Positions 33,933 to 41,315 of a stretch of 42,418 nt of DNA are shown piece after piece (position 1 is the stretch's first letter; each line of letters begins with the position of its first letter). The notes beneath the pieces are model-generated. The model saw nothing but the letters and a program-made list of their open reading frames with translations, was not told the DNA's origin and ran no database searches. The stretch spans positions 336,618-379,035 of the forward strand of contig UBYX01000002.1 in assembly GCA_900469955.1 (NCBI GenBank), given 5' to 3'. The position numbers and the translations under genes are program-made. This stretch comes from Hyphomicrobiales bacterium (GTDB lineage Bacteria; Pseudomonadota; Alphaproteobacteria; Rhizobiales; Rhizobiaceae).

Positions 33933-35246
33933 CTATTCTGCGGCCTGACGCGCCATCGGGTTGTTTGGGTGGGTCGTCCAGTTGGCATAGGTCGGCTCGA
34001 CCACCTTGCCGGTGCGTTTGTCGAGATCGCCGGCGGCAAGCGGCTCCATCGTGATGCAGTTCTGGACCGGACAGACATTGACGCACAGATTGCAGCCGAC
34101 GCATTCCTCCTGGATCACCTCGAAATGCCTGATACCGTTGACCACGTTGGTGATCGCCTGGTGCGAGGTGTCCTCGCAGGCGATGTGACAGCGACCGCAC
34201 TTGATGCAGGCGTCCTGATCGATATGCGCCTTCGACACATAATTGAGGTTCAGATACTGCCAGTCGGAGACGTTCGGAACGGCGCGGCCGGTAATGTCAT
34301 CGAGCGACCGGTGGCCCTTGGCGTCCATCCAGTCCGAGAGCCCGGTGATCATCTCCTGGACGATCTTGAATCCGTAGGTCATGGCGGCGGTGCAGACCTG
34401 CACGTTGCCCGCTCCGAGGACAAGGAATTCCGCCGCGTCGCGCCAGGTCGTGACGCCGCCGATGCCCGAAATCGGCAGACCATAGGTTTCTGGATCGCGG
34501 GCGATCTCGGCCACCATGTTGAGCGCGATCGGCTTGACCGCCGGGCCGCAATATCCGCCATGGCTGCCGCGGCCGTCGATCGAGGGCTCCGGCGAGAAGG
34601 TGTCGAGATTGACCCCGGTGATCGAGTTGATCGTATTGATCAGCGATACGGCATCCGTGCCGCCGGCTCGTGCCGCGCGCGCCGGCTTGCGGATATCGGT
34701 GATATTCGGCGTCAGTTTGGTGATGACAGGCATGCGGGTGTACTGCTTGCACCAGCGCACCACCATCTCGATATATTCCGGCACCTGACCGACCGCCGAG
34801 CCCATGCCGCGCTCCGACATGCCGTGCGGACAGCCGAAATTGAGCTCGATGCCGTCGGCGCCGGTCTCTTCGACAAGCGGCAGGATCGCCTTCCAGGCGT
34901 TTTCCTCGCAGGGAACCATGATCGAGGCGATGAGCGCCCGGTCCGGCCAGTTCATCTTCACCTGCTTCATCTCACGCAGGTTGGTGTAGAGGTCACGGTC
35001 GGTGATCAGCTCGATATTGTTGAGACCGAGCAGCCTGCGGTCGGCGCCCCAGATCGCGCCATAACGCGGACCGTTGACGTTGACGACGGGAGGCCCCTCC
35101 TCGCCGAGCGTCTTCCAGACCACGCCGCCCCAGCCTACCTTGAAAGCGCGCTCGACATTGTAGGCCTTGTCGGTCGGCGGTGCGGAGGCGAGCCAGAACG
35201 GGTTCGGGGATTTGATGCCGACGAAATTGTTGCGGATATCAGCCAT
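33933..35246 (-). CDS. preA: Dihydropyrimidine dehydrogenase, catalytic subunit
   Basis: The 437-residue FMN/iron-sulphur protein reduces uracil and thymine to the dihydro forms in the first step of reductive pyrimidine breakdown. A DHOD-like barrel holds the active-site loop NFGCPHGM with Cys139, matching the catalytic loop SCPHGM of mammalian DPD. Other conserved pieces are KLTPNITD and PISGIGGVTTWRDAAEFLVLGAGNVQVCT. The C-terminus carries two [4Fe-4S] motifs, CIKCGRCHIAC and CVGCNLCVNVCP. GGGGAGA precedes the ATG at 35246. It lies 14 bp after preT, whose protein supplies electrons from NAD(P)H. Later pathway enzymes (dihydropyrimidinase, ureidopropionase) are not in this window. Confidence 0.93.
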   Translation of the reverse strand: MADIRNNFVGIKSPNPFWLASAPPTDKAYNVERAFKVGWGGVVWKTLGEEGPPVVNVNGPRYGAIWGADRRLLGLNNIELITDRDLYTNLREMKQVKMNWPDRALIASIMVPCEENAWKAILPLVEETGADGIELNFGCPHGMSERGMGSAVGQVPEYIEMVVRWCKQYTRMPVITKLTPNITDIRKPARAARAGGTDAVSLINTINSITGVNLDTFSPEPSIDGRGSHGGYCGPAVKPIALNMVAEIARDPETYGLPISGIGGVTTWRDAAEFLVLGAGNVQVCTAAMTYGFKIVQEMITGLSDWMDAKGHRSLDDITGRAVPNVSDWQYLNLNYVSKAHIDQDACIKCGRCHIACEDTSHQAITNVVNGIRHFEVIQEECVGCNLCVNVCPVQNCITMEPLAAGDLDKRTGKVVEPTYANWTTHPNNPMARQAAE

Positions 35247-35260
35247 GATTCGATCTCCCC

Positions 35261-36622
35261 TCAGGCGACGGCGATCGCCGGGCGCGCACCGGCGGCCAGG
35301 ACGCGGTTGATGCTCTCGGCCGCGTCGCGCCCCTGCGCGACCGCCGAAACGGTGAGATCCTCGCGAAGACCGATACAATCGCCGCCGGCCCAGACGCCAT
35401 CCATCGAAGTGCGGCCTTCCATATCGGTCGAGATCTTGCCCCTTTCGATCTGGAGCGCGCCGAGACCGGACGCCAGGAAGCTCTGGCCGATAGCCTTCAT
35501 GATCTGGTCGGCGGCGATGACGCCGGTCTCGCCGGTGCCGACGAGCTTGCCGTCGCGCATCGCGGTATATTCCACCTCGATGCCGGCCACCTTGCCGTCC
35601 TTGCCGAGGATCGCCTTGGGAGCCAGCCAGTGGCGGATGATGACGCCGTTGGCGGTCGCGAGATCCTGCTCATAGGCGGAAGCGTTCATGTTCTCCTTGC
35701 CGCGGCGATAACAGATCGTCACCTCCTCGGCACCGAGCAGCTTTGCCTGGATCGCCGCATCGATCGCCGTCATGCCGCCGCCGAGGACAACGACCCGCCG
35801 GCCGATCGGAACGGTGGCCTTGTCGGCTGCCTGGCGGAGAGCCGCGATGAAATCGACGGCGTCCTCGACGCCTTCGAGCTCCTCGCCCTCGATGCCGAGC
35901 CCGTTGACGCCGGCAAGCCCCATGGCGAGAAAGACGGCATCATAGTTTGCCGTAAGATCCGAAAGCGAGAAGTCGCGGCCGAGCGCCACACCGTTCCTGG
36001 TCTCGATACCGCCGATCGCGGTGACGTAGTCGACTTCGCGCTGGGCGAAGTCGTCGACCGCCTTGTAGGTGGCGATACCATATTCGTTGAGCCCGCCCGC
36101 CTTCTCGCGTGCTTCAAGCATCACGACCGAGTGTCCGTGCATGGCAAGCCGGTGGGCGGCTGCAAGTCCTGCCGGCCCTGCCCCGACGATCGCGACCGTC
36201 TTTCCGGTGGATGCTTCCCGGCTGTAGAACTGACGCCCCTGCTCCATGGCGATGTCGGTCGCGTAGCGCTGCAGCCTGCCGATCTCCACGGGACGGTCCT
36301 CGGCCGTGTTGCGCACGCAGACCTGCTCGCAGAGCGTTTCGGTGGGACAGACGCGGGCGCACATGCCGCCCAGGATATTCTGGTCGAAAATCGTCTTGGC
36401 CGATCCGATCGGATTGCCTGTCGATATCTGCCGGATGAACAGCGGGATATCGATGGAGGTGGGACAGGCCGTCATGCACGGCGCGTCATAGCAGAAATAA
36501 CAGCGGTCGGAAGCGACCAGCGCCTCGTGACTGTCGAGACGCGGGTGGAGATCGGCGAAATTCATATCGTATTCCGCCGGCGTGAGGCGGCCAGCCTCAA
36601 TACCGTTTCCCAGTCGATCCAT
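35261..36622 (-). CDS. preT: Dihydropyrimidine dehydrogenase, NAD(P)H-oxidising subunit
   Basis: The 453-residue flavoprotein resembles the N-terminal half of mammalian DPD and the GltD small subunit. Cysteines for two [4Fe-4S] clusters lie at Cys41, 44, 49, 53 (CYFCYDAPCMTAC) and Cys88, 92, 98, 102. The FAD-binding loop VAIVGAGPAGLAAA spans about 143-156, the NAD(P)H-binding loop VVVLGGGMTAIDAA lies near 270-285, and VWAGGDCIG is near the end. It oxidises NAD(P)H and passes electrons to PreA. It is the first gene of the preT-preA operon. An AT-rich inverted repeat 60 bp upstream is a candidate regulator site. Confidence 0.92.
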   Translation of the reverse strand: MDRLGNGIEAGRLTPAEYDMNFADLHPRLDSHEALVASDRCYFCYDAPCMTACPTSIDIPLFIRQISTGNPIGSAKTIFDQNILGGMCARVCPTETLCEQVCVRNTAEDRPVEIGRLQRYATDIAMEQGRQFYSREASTGKTVAIVGAGPAGLAAAHRLAMHGHSVVMLEAREKAGGLNEYGIATYKAVDDFAQREVDYVTAIGGIETRNGVALGRDFSLSDLTANYDAVFLAMGLAGVNGLGIEGEELEGVEDAVDFIAALRQAADKATVPIGRRVVVLGGGMTAIDAAIQAKLLGAEEVTICYRRGKENMNASAYEQDLATANGVIIRHWLAPKAILGKDGKVAGIEVEYTAMRDGKLVGTGETGVIAADQIMKAIGQSFLASGLGALQIERGKISTDMEGRTSMDGVWAGGDCIGLREDLTVSAVAQGRDAAESINRVLAAGARPAIAVA

Positions 36623-36683
36623 CTTATGTTCCCTCTTTTATCGGATTCATGGACAACTATTGGGAAAAAGGTACCACCAGCAT

Positions 36684-36709
36684 AAAAATTTATCAAACGG
36701 TAAATTTTT
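36684..36709. promoter_or_regulatory. AT-rich inverted repeat upstream of preT
   Basis: AAAAATTTA (36684-36692) and TAAATTTTT (36701-36709) form a perfect 9-bp inverted repeat with an 8-bp spacer. It stands out in GC-rich DNA and lies 61 bp before the preT start, in the region shared with the divergent DUF2325 gene. A GntR- or TetR-type operator is plausible. Confidence 0.55.
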
Positions 36710-36758
36710 GCCGGAACTCACGCCCGATATGGGCAATTCAATATCATGATTATGTAAG

Positions 36759-36792
36759 TCAACTTTAATCTTTACTCCGAAAATCAACTTTA
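36759..36792 (+). repeat. Direct repeat TCAACTTTA upstream of the DUF2325 gene
   Basis: TCAACTTTA occurs at 36759-36767 and 36784-36792, a 25-bp period, within an AT-rich stretch 60-93 bp before the DUF2325 start. It could be an activator site; no regulator is assigned. Confidence 0.5.
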
Positions 36793-36851
36793 CTATGGTG
36801 CGCGCCATCGAGGGGTTCCGCCGGAACAGACTCGGCCAAACGGGGAGCGTC

Positions 36852-37262
36852 ATGGCAAAGAAGCGGAAGCGCAAGAACGGCAATAACGATGCCGGGAAGG
36901 CATCCAAAGCATCACCCGCCACCGGCAACGGCGCGATCGACGTCCGCAGTTTCCTCTATGTGGGCGGCCGCGATTGCCAGGTGGCGCATCTTCGCGAGAT
37001 CGCCAGCGATTTCGGCGCGGAACTAATCCATCACGACGGCGGTTTGCGTGAAGCAGTTTCGCGGATCGACACGGTGCTGCCGTCGGTGGACTGCGTCTTC
37101 TGCCCCATCGACTGTATCAGCCACGATGCGTGTCTGAGGGTGAAGACCGGCTGCAAGAAGTTCGGCGTCACCTTCGTGCCCCTGCGCAACGGATCAAAAT
37201 CGAGTCTGGAGCGGGCGCTCCAGACCATGAAGGAACGCAATAATGAACGAAGAACGTCGTGA
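36852..37262 (+). CDS. DUF2325 family protein
   Basis: The 136-residue protein has a basic, disordered N-terminus (MAKKRKRKNGNNDAGKASKAS) and a DUF2325 domain from about 32 to 125: SFLYVGGRDCQVAHLREIASDFGAELIHHDGG, then CVFCPIDCISHDACLRVKTGCKKFGVTFVPLRNGS. Five cysteines (81, 84, 88, 94, 101) cluster in the second half and could bind metal or respond to redox. No biochemical function is known to me. GGGGAG before the ATG at 36852 selects that start over one 19 codons earlier. The next small gene starts inside its last 20 nt, so the two are translationally coupled. Confidence 0.82.
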   Translation: MAKKRKRKNGNNDAGKASKASPATGNGAIDVRSFLYVGGRDCQVAHLREIASDFGAELIHHDGGLREAVSRIDTVLPSVDCVFCPIDCISHDACLRVKTGCKKFGVTFVPLRNGSKSSLERALQTMKERNNERRTS

Positions 37263-37464
37263 CGTGAGCCTGTTTATCGGCCTGCACAAGCTTGCCGCGC
37301 AAAATGGCGACGGTCTGGTCCCCGAGCTTTACGCGCTGCTTTCCGCCCGCGCGGAAGCGGCTGCGGACATGACCAATGTGGTCGCCTTTCCCGCAGGCTC
37401 GAAATCCCCGGCGCCCGATGTTCCTGATGATGAGACCGGCAAGGTGCTTGCGTTCAAACGTTAA
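37243..37464 (+). CDS. Small hypothetical protein coupled to the DUF2325 gene
   Basis: The 73-residue hydrophilic protein (MNEERRDVSLFIGLHKLAAQNGDGLVPELYALLSARAEAA, then a linker and VLAFKR at the end) overlaps the DUF2325 gene by 20 nt and has AAGGA upstream. It is predicted mainly helical in its first half. I recognise no family. Its stop overlaps the stop of the convergent DUF423 gene, so no terminator separates the two. Confidence 0.65.
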   Translation: MNEERRDVSLFIGLHKLAAQNGDGLVPELYALLSARAEAAADMTNVVAFPAGSKSPAPDVPDDETGKVLAFKR

Positions 37465-37832
37465 GTCTGCCGGCTTCTGAAAAAAGCGCCTGCCGCAACG
37501 ATCAGCCAGCCGAGCATCATCATCGTGCCGCCTGTCGGTGCCGCGAAGGGAAAAAGCCGATCGCCGAGAAAATGCCGGAAGACGAGATCGCCGGCAAAGA
37601 CGATCGTGCCGAGACCAAGCACCAGTGCGGCAAGCGTGGCCGTCCGGAAGAACCTGTGGCCGAGATAAAGGCCGAGCAGCACCGGCGCATGGGCAAGGCA
37701 CATGGTCGAAGCCGAAGCGAGGAAGGCTGTATCGCCGCCGTGGCTCGCTGCCGCTGCCAGGGCTACGCCGCAGGCGCCCATCGCACCGCTGACAAGAAGT
37801 ATCAGCGGGCGCAGATTATCGAGCTTTTCCAT
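37461..37832 (-). CDS. DUF423 family membrane protein
   Basis: The 123-residue protein has four membrane helices and the DUF423 pattern: LILLVSGAMGACGVALAAAASHGG near the N-terminus, LAHAPVLLGLYLGHRFF (about 45-61), LVLGLGTIVFAGDLVFRHFLG and LFPFAAPTGGTMMMLGWLIVAAGAFF. Function is unknown; the family is widespread and related to eukaryotic TMEM256. AAGGA precedes the ATG at 37832. It begins 2 bp after the stop of the truncated haemoglobin gene, so the two are surely cotranscribed. Confidence 0.85.
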   Translation of the reverse strand: MEKLDNLRPLILLVSGAMGACGVALAAAASHGGDTAFLASASTMCLAHAPVLLGLYLGHRFFRTATLAALVLGLGTIVFAGDLVFRHFLGDRLFPFAAPTGGTMMMLGWLIVAAGAFFRSRQT

Positions 37833-37834
37833 CG

Positions 37835-38224
37835 CTATTCCTTGTTCTGCATGTGAAATGCCAGCCGCTCGACCGGCGCCCAGATGATCTCGCGCAGTTT
37901 CGGATTCTCGATGGTCTCCTCCATGGCGCGGCGGAAACAGAGGATCCATTCGTCGCGCTCCTCGGGACCGATGGCCGCCCCGAAATGGCGTGAGCGCAGC
38001 CGCGGATGGCCGTATTTCTCCACATAGACGGGAGGGCCGCCGAGGTAACCGGTGAGATAGTCGTAAAGTTTTGCCTCGCTGCCCTCGAGGCTCGGCGGAT
38101 GCACGGCCCGGCAGCGCGCAGCCTCGGGCAGCGTGTCCATCAGCTCATAGAAGCGCCTTACCAGAGCACGCACCGTTGCATCTCCGCCGATCGCTTCATA
38201 GAGTGTGATTGTTTCGTCTGCCAT
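37835..38224 (-). CDS. Group II truncated haemoglobin
   Basis: The 129-residue haem protein has the group II (TrHbO) pattern: TLYEAIGGDATVRALVRRFYELM with B10 Tyr26, PPSLEGSEAKLYDYLTGYLGGPPVYVEKYGHPRLRSRHF with proximal His80, and DEWILCFRRAME with Trp93 at the family's conserved G8-type position. Such globins bind oxygen or NO and are linked to oxidative or nitrosative stress. Bacteria with plant or low-oxygen lifestyles often carry one. It is followed after 2 bp by the DUF423 membrane protein gene. Confidence 0.92.
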   Translation of the reverse strand: MADETITLYEAIGGDATVRALVRRFYELMDTLPEAARCRAVHPPSLEGSEAKLYDYLTGYLGGPPVYVEKYGHPRLRSRHFGAAIGPEERDEWILCFRRAMEETIENPKLREIIWAPVERLAFHMQNKE

Positions 38225-38297
38225 GCCCGCCGCCCTATTTGCCGCGTCATGGTGTTAATGGCGCCCCGTCATCCAGGCAAGGGGCACGGCGTCGCAC

Positions 38298-38477
38298 CTA
38301 GTCCGGTCCGGCGTCGGCTTCCGTCGCCTCGGGATCCGGCAGGGAACCGGTGCCCGGTGTCTTCTCGTTGTCGGTGAGATGCGGCTTGGCATGCGGTCCG
38401 GCTGGCGGATGCTTCGCCGCTTCTCCCGGTTTGCCGACATGCTCCACCGCTTCCTGGGCTTTTTTATCTTCAACCAT
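38298..38477 (-). CDS. Small hydrophilic proline-rich protein
   Basis: A 59-residue frame encodes MVEDKKAQEAVEHVGKPGEA then KHPPAGPHAKPHLTDNEKTPGTGSLPDPEATEADAGPD. It is highly charged, without hydrophobic stretches or cysteine, and probably disordered. GAGGGA 8 nt before the ATG supports translation. Similar short proteins occur in rhizobia, but I cannot assign a family. It is shorter than usual gene-calling limits. Confidence 0.65.
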   Translation of the reverse strand: MVEDKKAQEAVEHVGKPGEAAKHPPAGPHAKPHLTDNEKTPGTGSLPDPEATEADAGPD

Positions 38478-38567
38478 CTACGGGTCCCTCGAGTTTATCT
38501 CGTGAGGCAAAACGTTCGGCGGGAGAAAGGAGTTCCGGCGAGCATCGCTCTCCAGCCGTTGGAGGGC

Positions 38568-39467
38568 TCATATGTTTCCTTCGTCCATAGGCTCGCCTAG
38601 AACGTCGAGCATGGCGCGCAAGGCACGCGTCGTATGCCGCTCCGCGTGATGAAGCACAGAAAACTGCCGTACCGGCATGGAAAAGTCGGCGACATGCAAT
38701 CGGCCGGAAGAAGAATGAGGTTGCGCCGCGCGGCTCGAAACCACCGTCGCCGCAAGGCCCGCCTCCACTGCAGCCATGGCTGCTTCGTTCGACGGCAGTT
38801 CGAGCACGACGGACAGGGACTGCGGCTCGATGCCGAGATTGATGAGCAGCGCCTCGAAAGCCGAACGGGTGCCGGACCCTTTTTCGCGCATGATCCAGTT
38901 GGTCTCGAGAAAATCGCTCGAGCGTATTTTTCGCCCGTCCGCCCAGGAATGGCGGCGGCCGACGACCAGCACCAGCCGGTCCTCAGCCACCTTCCGGCGC
39001 TTGAGGCCTGACAGGAAGACTTCCCCTTCCACCACCGCCAACTCGGCCGTACCGGCGAGCACGGCTTCGGCAGCACTCTGCGTATTGCCGACGGTCAACT
39101 GCACGTCGACACGCGGGAAACGCTCATGATAACTGACGAGCCGCGCCGGCAGCCAATAGCTGGCCACCGTCTGGCTGGCATGAACACGCAGCACGCCGGA
39201 AGCCGAGCCCGCGAGATCGGCAAGCATGTGCTCGGCCGTGCGCGCGCGCTCCAGCACCGCGCGGGCCTCCGGCACGAAGAGCCGTCCGGCCTCCGTGAGT
39301 TCGATGCGGCGGCCGACACGATTGAACAGGATCACCGAATGCCGCGCCTCCAGCGCGGAGACCGCCGCACTGACGGCGGATTGGGTGAGGTTCAACGCCT
39401 CCGCCGCCCGCGTCACGTGTTCGCGGGCCGCTACTTCAAGAAATATTCTGAGCTGTTCGAGCGTCAT
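38568..39467 (-). CDS. LysR-family transcriptional regulator
   Basis: The 299-residue regulator has an N-terminal LysR winged helix (MTLEQLRIFLEVAAREHVTRAAEALNLTQSAVSAAVSALEARHSVILFNRVGRRIELTEAG, 1-61) and a substrate-binding domain with VHASQTVASYWLPARLVSYHERFPRVDVQLTVGNT (about 94-128). The sequence is close to the CbbR/CysB-like subgroup. It is divergent from a YeiH-type permease, the usual pairing of YeiE-like regulators with this transporter family, and probably controls it. The ATG at 39467 gives the canonical family start; in-frame upstream codons would add an atypical extension. Confidence 0.88.
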   Translation of the reverse strand: MTLEQLRIFLEVAAREHVTRAAEALNLTQSAVSAAVSALEARHSVILFNRVGRRIELTEAGRLFVPEARAVLERARTAEHMLADLAGSASGVLRVHASQTVASYWLPARLVSYHERFPRVDVQLTVGNTQSAAEAVLAGTAELAVVEGEVFLSGLKRRKVAEDRLVLVVGRRHSWADGRKIRSSDFLETNWIMREKGSGTRSAFEALLINLGIEPQSLSVVLELPSNEAAMAAVEAGLAATVVSSRAAQPHSSSGRLHVADFSMPVRQFSVLHHAERHTTRALRAMLDVLGEPMDEGNI

Positions 39468-39495
39468 TCCATCCAACCATTCGATTTTAACGAAC

Positions 39496-39513
39496 GATAC
39501 CACAATAGTTATC
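39496..39513. promoter_or_regulatory. Candidate LysR binding dyad
   Basis: GATACC (39496-39501) and GTTATC (39508-39513) form an imperfect inverted repeat with a 6-bp spacer in the region between the divergent regulator and permease genes. The size fits a LysR site, but the symmetry has one mismatch. Confidence 0.35.
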
Positions 39514-39580
39514 AATTGGATTTGTGTTTCTTGAGGATGGAGAATGATTTTCCATAACAGCTCCGCACCTTGGAAAATTC

Positions 39581-40618
39581 ATGAAGCCGATACAACCGAC
39601 AGCAGAACATCGCTCTTCCATTTCGGTGGGCTTCTTCTCTGTCGCCCCCGTCCTTCCAGGCCTTGTTCTCACGGCAGCGATCGCCGCGACGGCGATTGCC
39701 ATCCGCAATCTGACGGGATGGATGACGCTGAGCCCGCTTATCCTCTCGATCGTCTTCGGCATGCTGATCCGCAACGTCATCAGTGTTCCCACAACGACGG
39801 AAACCGGCATCAACTTCTGCCTCAGGCGAATCCTCCGCTTCGGCATCGTCCTGCTGGGCCTGCAGGTGACGGCGGCGCAGATCCTCTCGCTCGGGACAGC
39901 GGGCCTCGGCATGATCGCATTGACGCTGATCGCAACTTTCGGCGCAATCCGCATCGCCGGTCGGGCCATGGGCGTCGACCGCTCGCTGACGGACCTGATC
40001 GCCGCGGGCACCTCGGTCTGCGGCGCCTCCGCGATCATCGCGGCCAACACCGTGATTCGCGGAAAACAGGAGCACGTGGCCTACGCGGTTGCCTGCGTGA
40101 CGCTGTTCGGGTCGCTGTCGATGCTTGGCTATCCGTTTCTCGCCGCCGCTCTTGGCCTCGATGCCCGTGGCTACGGCCTCTGGACGGGCGCGACCATTCA
40201 TGAAGTTGCACAGGTGGTAGCGGCCGCCTTTCAGGGCGGCGACGTGGCAGGCCAATTCGGCACGATCTCGAAGCTCGCCCGCGTCGTCATGCTGGCGCCG
40301 CTGATCATGACGCTGGCGCTCGCCATGCGTTCCGGTTCGGATGGTGCCACGAAGGCTTCCGCGCCGATGCCGTGGTTCGTGCTGGGGTTTGTCGGCATGA
40401 TGCTGCTCAACAGCACCCTCCCCATCCCCGCCGGCATCAATGAGATGCTCTCGACGGCGACCGCCTTTCTTCTCTCCATGGCGCTCGCGGCCATGGGGCT
40501 TCATACCGATATCGGAAAACTGAAGGCGGAAGGCTGGCGCCCGCTTGCTCTCGGCGCCTTCGGATGGCTGTTCATCGCAGTCTTCGGCTATGCGATGCTC
40601 AAGCTGTTTGGTTTTTGA
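39581..40618 (+). CDS. YeiH/UPF0324-family putative sulfate exporter permease
   Basis: The 345-residue inner-membrane protein has about ten helices and family motifs: LSPLILSIVFGMLIRNV (about 50-66), RRILRFGIVLLGLQVTAAQI (about 82-101), AAGTSVCGASAIIAANTVI (about 140-158), GLWTGATIHEVAQVVAAAFQGG (about 200-221) and FLLSMALAAMGLHTDIGKLKAEGWRPLALGAFGWLF near the C-terminus. The family is called putative sulfate exporter; transport of sulfite, taurine-derived or other anions has been suggested for relatives. It is divergent from its likely LysR regulator. Confidence 0.9.
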   Translation: MKPIQPTAEHRSSISVGFFSVAPVLPGLVLTAAIAATAIAIRNLTGWMTLSPLILSIVFGMLIRNVISVPTTTETGINFCLRRILRFGIVLLGLQVTAAQILSLGTAGLGMIALTLIATFGAIRIAGRAMGVDRSLTDLIAAGTSVCGASAIIAANTVIRGKQEHVAYAVACVTLFGSLSMLGYPFLAAALGLDARGYGLWTGATIHEVAQVVAAAFQGGDVAGQFGTISKLARVVMLAPLIMTLALAMRSGSDGATKASAPMPWFVLGFVGMMLLNSTLPIPAGINEMLSTATAFLLSMALAAMGLHTDIGKLKAEGWRPLALGAFGWLFIAVFGYAMLKLFGF

Positions 40619-40675
40619 GGTCGCCAGAGGACGGCAAGGCTCCGTCTAAAGAAGGAAGAGCGCCTCTGTGGGAAT

Positions 40676-40870
40676 TCAGCAGGGTTTAGGGCGCTCGCCG
40701 TTTTTTGGCGCCGCATCCTTCACCGCTTCATCGTGATACCAGCAGGTATCGACGACGCTGACGACGATTTCCAGATCTTGAGGCACTGTCGCGCCATTTT
40801 CGAGCCGCCGCCGGGGGCGGATGGGGAATTGATAGATCTTGGCCGTCTCACGATGGATGTTAGTGGTCAT
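40676..40870 (-). CDS. DUF2735 family small protein
   Basis: The 64-residue protein begins MTTNIHRETAKIYQFPIRPRRRLE, the DUF2735 signature, and ends in a less conserved tail. DUF2735 genes in rhizobia characteristically sit next to glnII, as here, though divergently with a 445-bp intergenic region. AGGAGA before the ATG at 40870 selects this start. The position next to an NtrC-type site suggests nitrogen-responsive expression. The molecular role is unknown. Confidence 0.82.
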   Translation of the reverse strand: MTTNIHRETAKIYQFPIRPRRRLENGATVPQDLEIVVSVVDTCWYHDEAVKDAAPKNGERPKPC

Positions 40871-40923
40871 CCTATCGTCTCCTAAACCTGATAGTGCATA
40901 TAAACACACGCCGGCACAAATTT

Positions 40924-40938
40924 GCACATTTTTTGTGC
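40924..40938. promoter_or_regulatory. NtrC-type enhancer site
   Basis: GCAC (40924-40927) and GTGC (40935-40938) are separated by 7 bp, the spacing of the NtrC consensus GCAC-N7-GTGC. It lies about 270 bp upstream of the sigma-54 promoter, a workable enhancer distance. Another GCAC half-site follows at 40944. Confidence 0.6.
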
Positions 40939-41209
40939 TTGTTGCACGATTTTATATCACTTCATCCTCAAGCGCTAGGCGCTAAATTAGCCAAGCGGTT
41001 TTGCCGGAGCTAAAATCTGCTCTTTCGAGTGTCAGGCAGGCTAACGCCTTTCATGGCTCGCAGTTCCCAGACTCCGGGCATGGCAAAGCGGAAAAACCGC
41101 CATTTTCATGAGCACGCACTTATTTACGGCACGGAAGCGCTCAGCCGAGCGCTCCGGCACCGCCCGCATTCACACTTTTTTAACAAAAAATGACACCTCC
41201 CCTCCAAAC

Positions 41210-41225
41210 TGGCACGGGATATGCA
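41210..41225 (+). promoter_or_regulatory. Sigma-54 promoter of glnII
   Basis: TGGCAC (41210-41215), a 5-bp spacer, then ATGCA (41221-41225) match the -24/-12 consensus TGGCAC-N5-TTGCA with one substitution. It is placed about 90 bp before the glnII start, with an NtrC-type site upstream. Confidence 0.8.
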
Positions 41226-41315
41226 CTCTCCTTGTCATCCCGGAGGCGCGGATCGCAAAGAAGCCGTTTCCTCAGGATTGCTCAACCATGAACACCACGG
41301 CCTGAGAGATAAAAA

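Larger units (their letters stand above)
40871..41315. other. Nitrogen-regulated intergenic region of glnII
   Basis: About 445 bp between divergent DUF2735 and glnII genes. It contains an NtrC-type site near the DUF2735 end, a sigma-54 promoter near glnII, and a small hairpin around 41090. No gene is supported within it. Confidence 0.6.

Noticed and set aside
34808..34850. Suspected loss of the catalytic cysteine in PreA
   Set aside because: A first comparison used the wrong position; the active-site loop is CPHGM and its Cys139 is present.
33924..35675. Plus-strand open frame of 583 codons opposite preA and preT
   Set aside because: Antisense shadow; the opposite strand encodes both subunits with intact Fe-S and flavin motifs.
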